DNA of 64,000 nt from NCBI RefSeq assembly GCF_000152805.1, contig NZ_CH902578.1, positions 3,769,906 to 3,833,905 of the forward strand, read 5' to 3'. Of the stretch, positions 6,133 to 14,943 are shown piece by piece (position 1 is the first letter of the stretch; each line of letters starts with the position of its first letter). The translations under genes were made by a program, and so were the position numbers. The notes under the pieces were generated by a model. That model had not been told where the DNA came from. It did no database searches and saw nothing but the letters and a program-made list of their open reading frames with translations. Source of the DNA: Maritimibacter alkaliphilus HTCC2654 (GTDB lineage: Bacteria > Pseudomonadota > Alphaproteobacteria > Rhodobacterales > Rhodobacteraceae).

Positions 6133-9108
6133 TCAGGGGACCGCGATGGGCTCTTCCTGAATGGTGACGTTCGGGATGTCGGCGACCGTCAGGCCCTGGA
6201 GCGTCAGGGCGACCGAGGCCGCCACACCGCCACCCACGCTGCTGGTGGTCCAGAGCAGGTAGAGGCCGTCGGTGCCGCCATCGACGATAGAGTAGTTGCC
6301 CAGTTCCCCGGCCGGGACCATCACCACGTCGTCGGCGGTGTTGAAGTCGGTGACCACGCGGTCGTTCGTGCCGTCAGTGCCGACCTCGTTTCGCACGAAG
6401 ATCGTGTCGTCCCCGTCGCCCAGCGTGATCTCGCCCACGCCCTCGACCGCGACGAAGTCGTTGCCGCTGCCGGCGTTGACCGTGTCGTTGCCGGTGCCGG
6501 TCTCGATCGTGTCGTCGCCGCTGCCGCCGCTTATGTCGTCATCGCCAGCGCCGCCGTCCAGGGTATCGCCCATCGCTTCGCCGTTGATGATGTCGTCGCC
6601 GTCGCCACCGCGAATGATGTCGCCGCCGTCGTAGCCCAGCAGGGTGTCGTTGCCTGCGCCACCATCGATCACGTCGGAGCCGCTCCAGCCGTCGACGTAA
6701 TCGTTGCCATCGCCCGCGTCGATCGTGTCGCCGCCGGTATCGCCGAAGATGGTGTCGTTCCCGGCGCCGCCGGTCACGGTGTCGTCGCCTGCACCGGCAT
6801 CGATGTCGTCTTCGCCGTCACCGCCGTCGATGGTGTCGTTGCCGCCGTTCCCTTCGATGATGTCGTCACCCGCTCCACCACGCAGAATGTCGTCGTTGGT
6901 GCCGCCGAACATGGTGTCGTTGCCGTCGCCGCCATCGGCCTCGTCCGCGCCGCCCATGCCGTCGATGGTGTCGTCGCCGCCACCGCCGTCGATCATGTCG
7001 TCACCCGGATTGCCGAGGATGTCGTCGTCGCCTTCGCCACCGAAGATGGTGTCGTTGCCGTTTCCGCCCTGAAGGCTGGTGCCGCCGTCGCCCCCGGTGA
7101 TGACGTCGTCGCCGTCCCCGCCTTCGATCAGGTCGGTCAGGATGCCGCCTGCGATGGTGTCGTCGCCATCGCGGGCGATGATGGTGTTCGCGGTCGAATT
7201 GGCCGACAGGTCGTCGTCGTCATTGGTGCCGAAGATGTCCGGCCCCACGATGCTGTCCGCATCCGCATCGCTCAGACCCTTGAGCAGGATACGGGCATAG
7301 ACCACGTCCGACCCCGAGGAGCTGTCGGTGATCGTCAGCAAAAGCCCGGCGTCGAGCCCGGTGGTGTTCACCGCGAGCGGCCCGTCGAGGCCCAAGTCGT
7401 TGGCGTTCAGCCCCTCGATCTGAAGGATGTCCTGCGTGACGTCGAAATCCTCGATCACCGCCACATTGGGCGTGGTGCCGTCCGCGAGGTAGTAATCCGG
7501 GTCGGAGTTGTCGACGATGAAGGTGTCCGCCCCCGCGCCGCCGCTGCCCGTGTCGCCGATATCCAGATAGATCGTGTCGTCTCCGGCCCCGCCGTCGAGC
7601 GTGTCGATGCCCGCGCCACCGTCCAGAACGTCGTCGCCGTTCTCGCCGAGCAGCGTGTCGTTACCGTCGCCACCGCGCAGGTCGTCGTCGCCGTCGTAGC
7701 CCAGAAGCAGGTCGTTACCGTCGCCGCCGTCGAGCAGATCGTTGCCGGTCCAGCCGTCGACCTCGTCGTCGCCGTCTCCGGCATAGACGGTATCGTCGCC
7801 CGCGCCGGCGTCCACGGTGTCGTTGCCGACGTCCGTGTTGATCGTGTCGTTGCCCGTGCCGGACACGACGTCGTCATCCCCGGCACCCGTCCAGATCGCG
7901 TTGTCTCCGTCGCCGCCGTCGATGGTGTCGTCGCCGTCGCCGCCACGGATCTGGTCGTCGCCGTCACCCGCGGTGATCGTGTCGTCGCCCGTGCCGCCGC
8001 GCAGGTCGTTGTCGCCGGACAGGTCGGTGATCGTGTCGTTGCCCGCGTCGCCCTGAACATAGTCGTTCCCGGCTTCGCCGTTCAGCGTGTCGTTGCCGTT
8101 GCCGCCCGAGATATCGTCGTCGCCATCACCGCCGAGCGCCACGTCATCGCCGTCGAAGCCGACGATCGTGTCCTGACCGGCGCCCCCGTTCAGCGTGTCG
8201 TTGCCGATCCCGCCGTTCAGCGTGTCGTCGCCGTCGCCACCGTCGAGGTCGTCGTTCTCGGACCCGCCATAGAGCATGTCGTTCCCGGCATCGCCCGCAA
8301 GCGTGTCGGCCCCGCCGTTGCCGCGCAGAATGTCGTCGTCCGCGCCGCCCGAGATGTCGTCCGCGCCGGAGCCTCCGGTGATGTCGTCCTCGCCCGCGCC
8401 GCCCGTCAGGGTGTCGTCACCGAAGCCCCCGAAAAGCGCATCGTCGCCCGCGTCGCCCGAGACCTGATCGTTGCCGTTGCCGCCCTGGATCGTGTCGTCG
8501 CCCAGGCCGCCTTCGATCGTGTCGACCCCGATGCCGCCGTCGATTGTGTCGTTGCCCGCGCCGCCGTCGATGGTGTCGTCCCCGGCGTCGCCCTGAAGTG
8601 TGTCGGTGCCGTCTTCGCCGAAGATATCGTCGTTGCCGCCGCCGCCGCTGACGAAGTCGTTGCCGCCGTTGCCGTGAAGTTCGTCGTCGTCGAAGCTGCC
8701 GTAGAGGGAGTCGTTGCCCGCGTTGCCTTCGATATAATCCTGACCGAAGCCGCCGTAGAGCTCGTCATTGCCTTCTTCGCCGAAGATCGTGTCGTCGCCC
8801 AATTGGCCACTGACCGTGTCGTCACCCTGAAGCGCGTGGATTTCCTGAGCGCCGGCCCCGGCGTAGTAAAGGTCGATCTGGTCGGTGAGGTAGATCGCGC
8901 CCGTGTTGTCGACGGTCACGTTCGGGTCGTCCGGTCCGCCGTTCACGCCACCGCCGGTGCCCGTGCCGTTGTCACCCGGATCGATGGTGCCACCGCCGCC
9001 CTGATTGTCGTCACCGTCGGAGCCGTCCATGCCGTCGTCGGGACCGCCGAAGTCGAAAAAGAATGCGAAACCCAGCAGCAGCGGGATCAACAGAAGCAGA
9101 AAGAACAT
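6133..9108 (-). CDS. RTX (haemolysin-type calcium-binding repeat) protein with N-terminal hydrophobic anchor
   Basis: A 991-residue acidic protein made mostly of glycine/aspartate nonapeptides of the type GGxGxDxxx that form calcium-binding beta rolls. Two repeat blocks (about residues 80-510 and 640-910) flank a non-repeat insert around ADTFIVDNSDPDYY to GPDIFGTNDDD. The C-terminus ends in a hydrophobic/acidic non-repeat region, as in type I secretion substrates. The N-terminus chosen here (ATG at 9108) begins MFFLLLLIPLLLGFAFFFDF, a hydrophobic segment followed by an Asp/Gly linker. That is unusual for a type I substrate and suggests an anchor. No enzyme domain, TolC, HlyB or HlyD gene is nearby. 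Its role (surface layer, adhesion or other) is unknown. Confidence 0.85.
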   Translation of the reverse strand: MFFLLLLIPLLLGFAFFFDFGGPDDGMDGSDGDDNQGGGGTIDPGDNGTGTGGGVNGGPDDPNVTVDNTGAIYLTDQIDLYYAGAGAQEIHALQGDDTVSGQLGDDTIFGEEGNDELYGGFGQDYIEGNAGNDSLYGSFDDDELHGNGGNDFVSGGGGNDDIFGEDGTDTLQGDAGDDTIDGGAGNDTIDGGIGVDTIEGGLGDDTIQGGNGNDQVSGDAGDDALFGGFGDDTLTGGAGEDDITGGSGADDISGGADDDILRGNGGADTLAGDAGNDMLYGGSENDDLDGGDGDDTLNGGIGNDTLNGGAGQDTIVGFDGDDVALGGDGDDDISGGNGNDTLNGEAGNDYVQGDAGNDTITDLSGDNDLRGGTGDDTITAGDGDDQIRGGDGDDTIDGGDGDNAIWTGAGDDDVVSGTGNDTINTDVGNDTVDAGAGDDTVYAGDGDDEVDGWTGNDLLDGGDGNDLLLGYDGDDDLRGGDGNDTLLGENGDDVLDGGAGIDTLDGGAGDDTIYLDIGDTGSGGAGADTFIVDNSDPDYYLADGTTPNVAVIEDFDVTQDILQIEGLNANDLGLDGPLAVNTTGLDAGLLLTITDSSSGSDVVYARILLKGLSDADADSIVGPDIFGTNDDDDLSANSTANTIIARDGDDTIAGGILTDLIEGGDGDDVITGGDGGTSLQGGNGNDTIFGGEGDDDILGNPGDDMIDGGGGDDTIDGMGGADEADGGDGNDTMFGGTNDDILRGGAGDDIIEGNGGNDTIDGGDGEDDIDAGAGDDTVTGGAGNDTIFGDTGGDTIDAGDGNDYVDGWSGSDVIDGGAGNDTLLGYDGGDIIRGGDGDDIINGEAMGDTLDGGAGDDDISGGSGDDTIETGTGNDTVNAGSGNDFVAVEGVGEITLGDGDDTIFVRNEVGTDGTNDRVVTDFNTADDVVMVPAGELGNYSIVDGGTDGLYLLWTTSSVGGGVAASVALTLQGLTVADIPNVTIQEEPIAVP

Positions 9109-9329
9109 GGCACGCCCCCCGACGTAAAAAATGCACGGGGCCCGAAGAAAGCGGCAGCCGTCGGTCACCCCCAGTGCTGCGATACTAACTGAGGGTTTGG
9201 CGAACTGGATACAAAATTCCGCAATTTCGCCGCGAAAAAGCCATTATTCCCAGCGCGTTAAGGTTAAATTGTTTCCCCTGAATGCGATTGTAGACGGAAT
9301 GTCGGGCACAGTTTCCGCAAGTGAAACAG

Positions 9330-10151
9330 TTACTGCGCGGCGATTCCGGTGTCGCCGCCGGTCGCGGTGATTCCGGGGAAATGACGGGCCAGCCACGGGA
9401 AATAGGGGAACACGCCCGCGATGGATTTGTCGTCCAAAACGTCGTCGGATTTGTGGGCGCGACTGTCGTTCAACCCATGCACGGCGCGCAGATAATAGGG
9501 GCGCATGTGCGTGACCATGTAGGACGGATGGCGCAGGCCGATGCGTTTGTGACTGGTCAGGAACGGGTTGCGCTTGGTGGTGCCCGGCGCGATCAGGGCG
9601 AGGCCGAGGTTCGTGTAGGGCACGTATCGCGGCGACAGCCAGTCGATCTTGCCGCCCTCGATCCCCAGCGTGTAGCCGCGCGGGAAGGACAGGAAAGTAT
9701 AGGGTCTCGGGTTCATCGGGTCGCGCAGGGCGAAGCTGCCGTAGTATTTCACGGCCGCCACGAAATCGGCCGAGACCGCATCGTCGTCGTCCAGCACCAC
9801 CTGCGCCACGCGGTCGTCGCCATAGGCGCGCGCGACCGTGTTCTTGATGATGTGCCCCGCCGAGCCTTCGGGCCGGAACAGGATGCGGCATCTGTCCTTG
9901 CCGAGCGTGTCGAAACACAACTCGCGCAGCCGGGTCTGCCAGTCTTCGGGCATCAGGGTCGACGACAGGATCAGGTGTTCGAAGCCGCCGTCGGTCTGCC
10001 CGGCCAGTGAGGCGAGCGTGACCTCTTCGAAGTATTTCAGGCGGTGTTCCAGCCGGTCCGGAGCGAACAGAAGCGCGGGATCGGCGGCATGGCCGGACTT
10101 CCAGCCCGACTGGCCGAAGAACGAGAAGCGGGTTTCGAAAACGACCTTCAT
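9330..10151 (-). CDS. Glycosyltransferase, putative rhamnosyltransferase family
   Basis: A 273-residue protein resembling the putative rhamnosyl transferase family (Pfam Rhamno_transf). The start VVFETRFSFFGQSGWKS, the ASLAGQTDGGFEHLILSS segment and the acidic VAQVVLDDDDAVSADFV run, equivalent to the nucleotide-sugar/metal site of GT-A folds, are visible. The acceptor and sugar are not known; family naming rests on similarity only. It is a single gene between the RTX gene promoter region and DUF1178. The 220 bp upstream of the RTX start (9109-9329) is AT-richer than its surroundings and probably holds the RTX promoter, but I see no clear -35/-10 pair. Confidence 0.75.
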   Translation of the reverse strand: MKVVFETRFSFFGQSGWKSGHAADPALLFAPDRLEHRLKYFEEVTLASLAGQTDGGFEHLILSSTLMPEDWQTRLRELCFDTLGKDRCRILFRPEGSAGHIIKNTVARAYGDDRVAQVVLDDDDAVSADFVAAVKYYGSFALRDPMNPRPYTFLSFPRGYTLGIEGGKIDWLSPRYVPYTNLGLALIAPGTTKRNPFLTSHKRIGLRHPSYMVTHMRPYYLRAVHGLNDSRAHKSDDVLDDKSIAGVFPYFPWLARHFPGITATGGDTGIAAQ

Positions 10152-10190
10152 GCCCCTGATTCTAACAGGTTCGCGGCACTTGGCTACAGG

Positions 10191-10610
10191 CTAGTTCGCC
10201 TTGCGCGTCGGAAGGAACGGGAGGGGCGCAATGGGGATACCGTCCTCGAGCAAGGATACGGCATCTTTCGGGTTCGCCTCGCCGTAGATCATCCGGTTGG
10301 GCGTTTCGCCCTCGTGCATCTTGCGCGCTTCGGTCACGAAGGATTGGCCGACATAGTCGGCCTCGGCCTCGACCTTGGCCTTGAGTTCGGCGATTTTGCG
10401 GTCCCGCTGGGCCTCGGGCGAGGTTTCGGCCGATTTCGCGGCCTCGGAGGTGGTCACGCGCGGCGCCATGAGCGATTTCTCGACCGTTGAGGTGCCGCAG
10501 TCCGGGCAGGTCACGTGCCCCTTGGCCGCGAGCGTGTCGAACGCGGCTGCATTCTGGAACCAGCTTTCGAAGACGTGCCCATCGGCACATTTCACGGCGT
10601 AGCGGATCAT
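10191..10610 (-). CDS. DUF1178 family protein
   Basis: A 139-residue protein of the DUF1178 family. It begins MIRYAVKCADGHVFESWF and carries a CPDC motif (VTCPDCGTSTVEKSLMAPRV) that with the earlier cysteine may bind zinc. The C-terminal part EARKMHEGETPNRMIYGEANP is the other conserved block. The family is widespread in alphaproteobacteria and has no established function. It is 40 bp from the glycosyltransferase gene. Confidence 0.85.
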   Translation of the reverse strand: MIRYAVKCADGHVFESWFQNAAAFDTLAAKGHVTCPDCGTSTVEKSLMAPRVTTSEAAKSAETSPEAQRDRKIAELKAKVEAEADYVGQSFVTEARKMHEGETPNRMIYGEANPKDAVSLLEDGIPIAPLPFLPTRKAN

Positions 10611-10674
10611 CGCATCAACCTGTCACAAACGGTCAGCGATTATGTAACCCTTTGCCGGAGCCGTGCAAGACGGG

Positions 10675-11142
10675 TCACAGCAATGTCGGGTCGAAGTTAC
10701 GGATGATCTGGGCCAGTTCCGGTTCCTGCACCAGCTTGGCCGCCTTCTTGCGGCCCATCCACTTGCGCTGGCGTTGCGTGCGCTCGGGCCAGTTGCTAAG
10801 TTCTTTCTTCACTTCCACTGGAAAGACCGCCACCACCACCGGCATCCGGCGGCCGTTCTGGATCTTGGCGTAGGTGTAGAACCCGATGACCGCGTTGTGC
10901 GGGCGCGTTTTGACCCCGGCTTCCTCGAACGCTTCGATCCCGGCGGCTTCGGCGGGCGTGCACTGGTGCATCGGCCAGCCCTTCGGGATGATCCAGCGCC
11001 CGGTCCCGCGCGAGGTGATGAGCAGGACCTTCACCTTGCCGTTCACGATCCGATAGGGCAACGCGCCGAACTGCGAGCGAACGTCACGTTTGCCCGTGTT
11101 TCTAAGATGAAACGGCAATTGCTGTATCATCATCGCGGCCAT
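10675..11142 (-). CDS. Nudix hydrolase
   Basis: A Nudix-fold hydrolase of the diphosphoinositol-polyphosphate phosphohydrolase-like group (GTGRWIIPKGWPM start of the domain). In the Nudix box the metal-binding glutamates are kept in EAFEEAGV, but the family's first Glu and the Arg before the EE block are replaced (Cys and Ile). These proteins cleave nucleoside diphosphate-linked substrates; the substrate here is unknown. The C-terminal QRQRKWMGRKKAAKLVQEPEL fits the same subgroup. The start is uncertain: an AGGAGG lies 11 bases before the ATG at 11142, while homology begins about ten residues later. Confidence 0.8.
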   Translation of the reverse strand: MAAMMIQQLPFHLRNTGKRDVRSQFGALPYRIVNGKVKVLLITSRGTGRWIIPKGWPMHQCTPAEAAGIEAFEEAGVKTRPHNAVIGFYTYAKIQNGRRMPVVVAVFPVEVKKELSNWPERTQRQRKWMGRKKAAKLVQEPELAQIIRNFDPTLL

Positions 11143-11211
11143 CCTGCCCGGCACCTCCTGTTGTCAGGATGGTAACGCCGGGCGATGAAACGGCAATGAC
11201 AATTCCGGGTG

Positions 11212-12930
11212 TCAGGCCCGCTGACCGGCGAATTTCTCTTGCCAGCTTTCACGGTCTTCGTCGGTGATCTTGGTGAAAAGCACCTCCGGCACCGTGAAGG
11301 CATGACCCGCGGGTAGAACGGCAAGCGCGGCGTCTACATCGTCGGGCCAGTCGGTGTCGAGCGTGTTCATCCCCGACAGCATCTTGGCGGCGGCGTCCGG
11401 CACGAAGGGGGCCGAGATCACGGCGTAGACGCGGATCAGGTTCAGCATGAGCCGGATGATCGCGCCTGCCTGATCGGGATCGGTCTTGAACACGGTCCAA
11501 GGTGCCGCGGTTTGCAGGTATTCGTTGCCCACGGCCCAGATCGCGCGAAGCTCCTGCGCGGCCTTGCGCACCTCCATCGCCTCCATCTGCTTTTCGTAAG
11601 ACCGGATGCGGGCGGTCAGATCGGCGATGAGCGCGCGTTCGGCCTCGCCCAGTTCGCCGCCCTCCGGGACGGCTTCTCCGAATTTCGAGGCGCAGAATTT
11701 CGTGACGCGGCTGACGAAGTTGCCCAGCACGTTGGCGAGGTCGGTGTTGATCGAGGACTGGAAGTTTTCCCACGTGAATTCCGCGTCGGAGTTCTCGGGC
11801 GCGTGGGACAGCAGCCACCAGCGCCAATAGTCGGCGGGCAGGATTTCAAGCGCCTGATCCATGAACACGCCACGGCCCTGCGAGGTCGAGAACTGGCCGC
11901 CATCGTAGTTCAGGTAGTTGAACGACTTGATGTAATCGACCAGCTTCCACGGCTCGCGCGATCCCATGATCGTCGCGGGGAAACCAAGGGTGTGGAAGGG
12001 GACGTTGTCCTTGCCCATGAATTGCACATAGCGAACATCGTCGGCACCTTTGTCGGTGCGCCACCAGCGTTCCCAATCACTTTCCGAACGTCCGGTCGCA
12101 TCGGCCCATTCCGCGGTCGCGGCGATGTATTCGATGGGGGCGTCGAACCAGACGTAGAAAACCTTGCCCTCCATCCCCGGCCAGTCCTCGGTGCCCTTCT
12201 TGACCGGGATGCCCCAGTCGAGGTCGCGGGTGATGCCGCGATCCTGTAGCCCGTCGCCGTCGTGAAGCCATTTCTTCGCGATCGAGGTGGTCAGCACCGG
12301 CCAGTCGGTTTTCTGGTCGATCCAGGCGTCAATCTCGTCCTTCATGGCGGATTGCTTGAGGAACAGGTGCTTGGTCTGGCGCACTTCCAGATCGGTGGAG
12401 CCGGAGATGGCCGAGCGCGGTTCGATCAGGTCGACGGGGTCGAGCTGCTTGGTGCAGTTCTCGCACTGGTCGCCGCGTGCCTTGTCGTAGCCGCAGTTAG
12501 GGCAGGTGCCCTCGATATAGCGGTCGGGGAGGAAGCGGCCATCGGCGTTGGAATAGACCTGCTCTTCGCTGACCTCTTCGATATAGCCGTTTTCGGCCAG
12601 TTTCCCGGCAAGGTGCTGGGTCAGCGCGTGATTGCGCTGCGAAGACGAGCGACCGTAGTGGTCGAACGACAGGCGGAACCCCTTGGCGAGTTCGGCCTGC
12701 ACGTCATGCATCCGGGCGCAGTAATCCGCGACCGCTTCGCCGGTCATGGCGGCCGCAAGCTCGGCAGGGGTGCCGTGTTCGTCGGTCGCGCAGATGAACA
12801 TGACCTCGTGACCGCGCGCGCGCATGTAGCGGGCATAAAGATCCGCCGGAAGCTGGGAGCCGACGAGGTTCCCGAGGTGCTTGATGCCGTTGATATACGG
12901 CAGGGCCGAGGTGATGAGGACGCGCGCCAT
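11212..12930 (-). CDS. metG: Methionyl-tRNA synthetase
   Basis: Class I synthetase charging tRNA-Met. The 572-residue protein starts [21 protein letters not shown], with HLGN as the HIGH motif. A zinc knuckle CPNC and CENC spaced by nine residues follows the editing-like insert. [11 protein letters not shown] takes the place of KMSKS, as in other proteins of this subtype. The anticodon-binding helices fill the C-terminal third, and there is no C-terminal EMAP domain. AGGA lies seven bases before the ATG at 12930; the longer open frame upstream has no ribosome site. It is a single gene. Confidence 0.97.
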   Translation of the reverse strand: MARVLITSALPYINGIKHLGNLVGSQLPADLYARYMRARGHEVMFICATDEHGTPAELAAAMTGEAVADYCARMHDVQAELAKGFRLSFDHYGRSSSQRNHALTQHLAGKLAENGYIEEVSEEQVYSNADGRFLPDRYIEGTCPNCGYDKARGDQCENCTKQLDPVDLIEPRSAISGSTDLEVRQTKHLFLKQSAMKDEIDAWIDQKTDWPVLTTSIAKKWLHDGDGLQDRGITRDLDWGIPVKKGTEDWPGMEGKVFYVWFDAPIEYIAATAEWADATGRSESDWERWWRTDKGADDVRYVQFMGKDNVPFHTLGFPATIMGSREPWKLVDYIKSFNYLNYDGGQFSTSQGRGVFMDQALEILPADYWRWWLLSHAPENSDAEFTWENFQSSINTDLANVLGNFVSRVTKFCASKFGEAVPEGGELGEAERALIADLTARIRSYEKQMEAMEVRKAAQELRAIWAVGNEYLQTAAPWTVFKTDPDQAGAIIRLMLNLIRVYAVISAPFVPDAAAKMLSGMNTLDTDWPDDVDAALAVLPAGHAFTVPEVLFTKITDEDRESWQEKFAGQRA

Positions 12931-12990
12931 GTCATATCCTTGCGTGAGTTCGCGCAGGGTGTAACGCAAGCCGCGCGGGCGTGCCAGTGG

Positions 12991-13887
12991 TCAGGTGACG
13001 AGGATCAGAACCACGATGGACGCGAGAAGCAGCACCATGCCCACGACTTCGCGGCGGGTCGAGCGGTCCTTGAACAGAAACCACGACACCATGAGCGAAA
13101 AGACCAGTTCGATCTGGCCGAGCGCGCGGACATAGGCCGCGTTCTGAAGCGCGAAGGCCACGAACCAGCCCAATGACCCGAGCATTCCGGTCACGCCGAC
13201 GAGAGAGGTGACACGCCAGCGTTTGGCCACGCGCGTCATCTCGCCGGGCTGGGCCATGCGGAGATAGGCGGCCATGGCGAGCGACTGGAACGTGGTCACG
13301 GCGGCGAGCGTCACCACCGCGCGGAAAAAGGCGCTGTCATTCGCGATTTCCAGCGTGGCCCCGCGATACCCGATGGCGGCGAGACCGAAGAGCGCGCCCG
13401 CGACAAGGCCCAGCCCGGAAGCGCGGTTGAACAGGGCGAGCCGCCCGCCGCCCGTTTTCCAGCTCAACAGCATCACGCCCACAACTCCGATCAGGATCGC
13501 GCCAAGACCTGCGGGCGCGACGGGTTCCCCCAGCAGGACAAGCGAAAAAAGGACGACGAGGATGGTTTCGGTTTTGGTGAAGGCGACGCCCACGGCGAAG
13601 TTGCGTTCGGCGAAAAGCTGAACGGTCGCCATGGTCGCGACGATCTGGCTGAGGCCGCCGATCGCCACGAAGGTCCAAAAGCGGAGCGTGGTCGCAGGCA
13701 GGGGCTCACCCCGCAAGGCAAGCCAGACCGCCGTGACGGCCAGCGCGATGGGGGCGGCGAAGATGAACCGGGAAAACGTCGCGCCGCCGGAACTCAGCCC
13801 GGTGCCACGCAAGGACTTTTGCAGGGCGAAGCGGACGGTCTGAACGGCGGCGGCGGCCAGCGCCACCAGCACCCACGGCTCGATCAC
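12991..13887 (-). CDS. EamA-type DMT superfamily transporter
   Basis: An integral membrane protein of about 298 residues with ten predicted hydrophobic segments arranged as two EamA halves (ALAAAAVQTVRFALQK and VTLAAVTTFQSLAMAA regions start the halves). The GTG start at 13887 overlaps the TGA of the upstream lipocalin gene (GTGA), so the two are probably translated together. The substrate of DMT exporters cannot be read from sequence. Confidence 0.82.
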   Translation of the reverse strand: MIEPWVLVALAAAAVQTVRFALQKSLRGTGLSSGGATFSRFIFAAPIALAVTAVWLALRGEPLPATTLRFWTFVAIGGLSQIVATMATVQLFAERNFAVGVAFTKTETILVVLFSLVLLGEPVAPAGLGAILIGVVGVMLLSWKTGGGRLALFNRASGLGLVAGALFGLAAIGYRGATLEIANDSAFFRAVVTLAAVTTFQSLAMAAYLRMAQPGEMTRVAKRWRVTSLVGVTGMLGSLGWFVAFALQNAAYVRALGQIELVFSLMVSWFLFKDRSTRREVVGMVLLLASIVVLILVT

Positions 13888-14330
13888 CTGAGCGATCCGA
13901 GGTCGTAGCCGTTCCACTCCATCACGTCGCGCGCGGCCTTGAGCCGGTCGGGCGAGATGTCGGCACTTTTGTTCAGGATCGCGCCGAAGCTGTGATCGGG
14001 GCGGCCCAGCACGACGGTGCGGTCATCCGCGTCGGCCCAGAGGACGAAGAGCGTGCCTGTCGCGCCCGCGAACTCCAACCGACCGTTGCCCCGGTCGGTG
14101 AACGTCACGACGTTTTCGGCGCCGGGCAGGGCGGCGAAAAAGGTCGCCCCTTCGCGGTCATGGATCGACCATGTGCCGCCGGGCGCCCGCCCGACGGCGG
14201 CCACTTCGACCCATTGGCCCATGAAGCGCGCCGCGTCGTAGCCCACGACTGACGTCATGCGCGGGCCTTCGGGCGCGGGCGTGCCGCAGGCGGAAAGGGC
14301 AAGAAGGGCTGCAAGAAAGAACGCTCTCAT
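13884..14330 (-). CDS. Lipocalin-like lipoprotein
   Basis: A 148-residue protein with a lipoprotein signal peptide (MRAFFLAALLALSACG, lipobox LSAC) followed by a small lipocalin barrel. RFMGQWVEVAAVGR corresponds to the lipocalin GxW motif region, and the end AARDVMEWNGYDLGSLR matches the C-terminal helix of bacterial Blc-type lipocalins. Probably anchored in the outer or inner membrane facing the periplasm and binding a lipid-like ligand. It is tandem with another lipocalin (20 bp upstream) and overlaps the EamA gene downstream. Confidence 0.78.
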   Translation of the reverse strand: MRAFFLAALLALSACGTPAPEGPRMTSVVGYDAARFMGQWVEVAAVGRAPGGTWSIHDREGATFFAALPGAENVVTFTDRGNGRLEFAGATGTLFVLWADADDRTVVLGRPDHSFGAILNKSADISPDRLKAARDVMEWNGYDLGSLR

Positions 14331-14351
14331 GCAGCCCTTGTAGGGGGCGGG

Positions 14352-14888
14352 TTACTGGGCGACCAGTTGAATTTTCGACGTGTCGTAGCCGTTCTTGCGC
14401 AGCACGTCATAGGCGGTGTCGAGCTGGCTTTGCCGGATCTGCGGCGTGCGCGACAGAACCCAGCCCGTGCTCCCGCTCGGCTCACCCACGACGGCGAGCG
14501 AGTAGTCGGGCGCGACGTAGAGCACCCAGTAGTCGCCGACCCCGATGCCGGGGATCATCTGGACGAAATCGACCTTCACCTTGCCGGGGCCAACCGGAGT
14601 CGCCTCGGCCTTGCGCGAGCGGGCCGGGCCGTCGGGCGTGCCCTGACGACAGGTGTTGAGCACCTCGAACGTGTCGCCCTGAAGCGTGTATTCGGCGGTG
14701 ACGCCCGCGCAATTGTTCTCGAACCAGTTGGGGAAGCGGGCGATTTCGTACCACTTGCCCATATAGCGGTCGATATTCACGTTGACCGTCTGCATGGGCA
14801 CGCTGGTGTCACGGTATTTCGCGGCCGTCGCGGGGGTGGCGAAGGCGACCGTGGTCGCCAGCGCCATGAGTGCTGTTGTGAAACGCAT
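14352..14888 (-). CDS. Lipocalin family protein (Blc-like)
   Basis: A 178-residue secreted lipocalin. The signal peptide MRFTTALMALATTVAFATPATA is followed by the classical first-strand motif NIDRYMGKWYEIARFPNWFENNC. YWVLYVAPDYSLAVVGEPS and the terminal helix TAYDVLRKNGYDTSKIQ match Blc. Unlike its downstream neighbour it has no lipobox, so it is probably soluble in the periplasm. Blc proteins bind lysophospholipids and fatty acids; the ligand here is inferred only from the family. It is the first gene of a three-gene run with the lipoprotein lipocalin and the EamA permease. Confidence 0.88.
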   Translation of the reverse strand: MRFTTALMALATTVAFATPATAAKYRDTSVPMQTVNVNIDRYMGKWYEIARFPNWFENNCAGVTAEYTLQGDTFEVLNTCRQGTPDGPARSRKAEATPVGPGKVKVDFVQMIPGIGVGDYWVLYVAPDYSLAVVGEPSGSTGWVLSRTPQIRQSQLDTAYDVLRKNGYDTSKIQLVAQ

Positions 14889-14943
14889 CTGTCTGTCTCC
14901 ATTTGCTGCACATCTTACGACGCACAGGCGGAAACGGATGACT

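Noticed and set aside
7000-9000. The regularly repeated bases in the RTX gene as a CRISPR or satellite array
   Set aside because: The period follows nine codons of the GGxGxD protein repeat, the units vary freely at third positions, and there are no spacers.
4855-9192. A 1445-codon open frame on the plus strand opposite lysC and the RTX gene
   Set aside because: It is antisense to lysC and to the GGxGxD repeats. The low-complexity Val/Ala/Asp pattern is the reverse reading of RTX codons, and it has no domain of its own.
9109-9329. TTAAGGTTAA in the region upstream of the RTX gene as a CtrA site
   Set aside because: The two TTAA elements are only two bases apart instead of seven, so the match to the CtrA consensus is poor.
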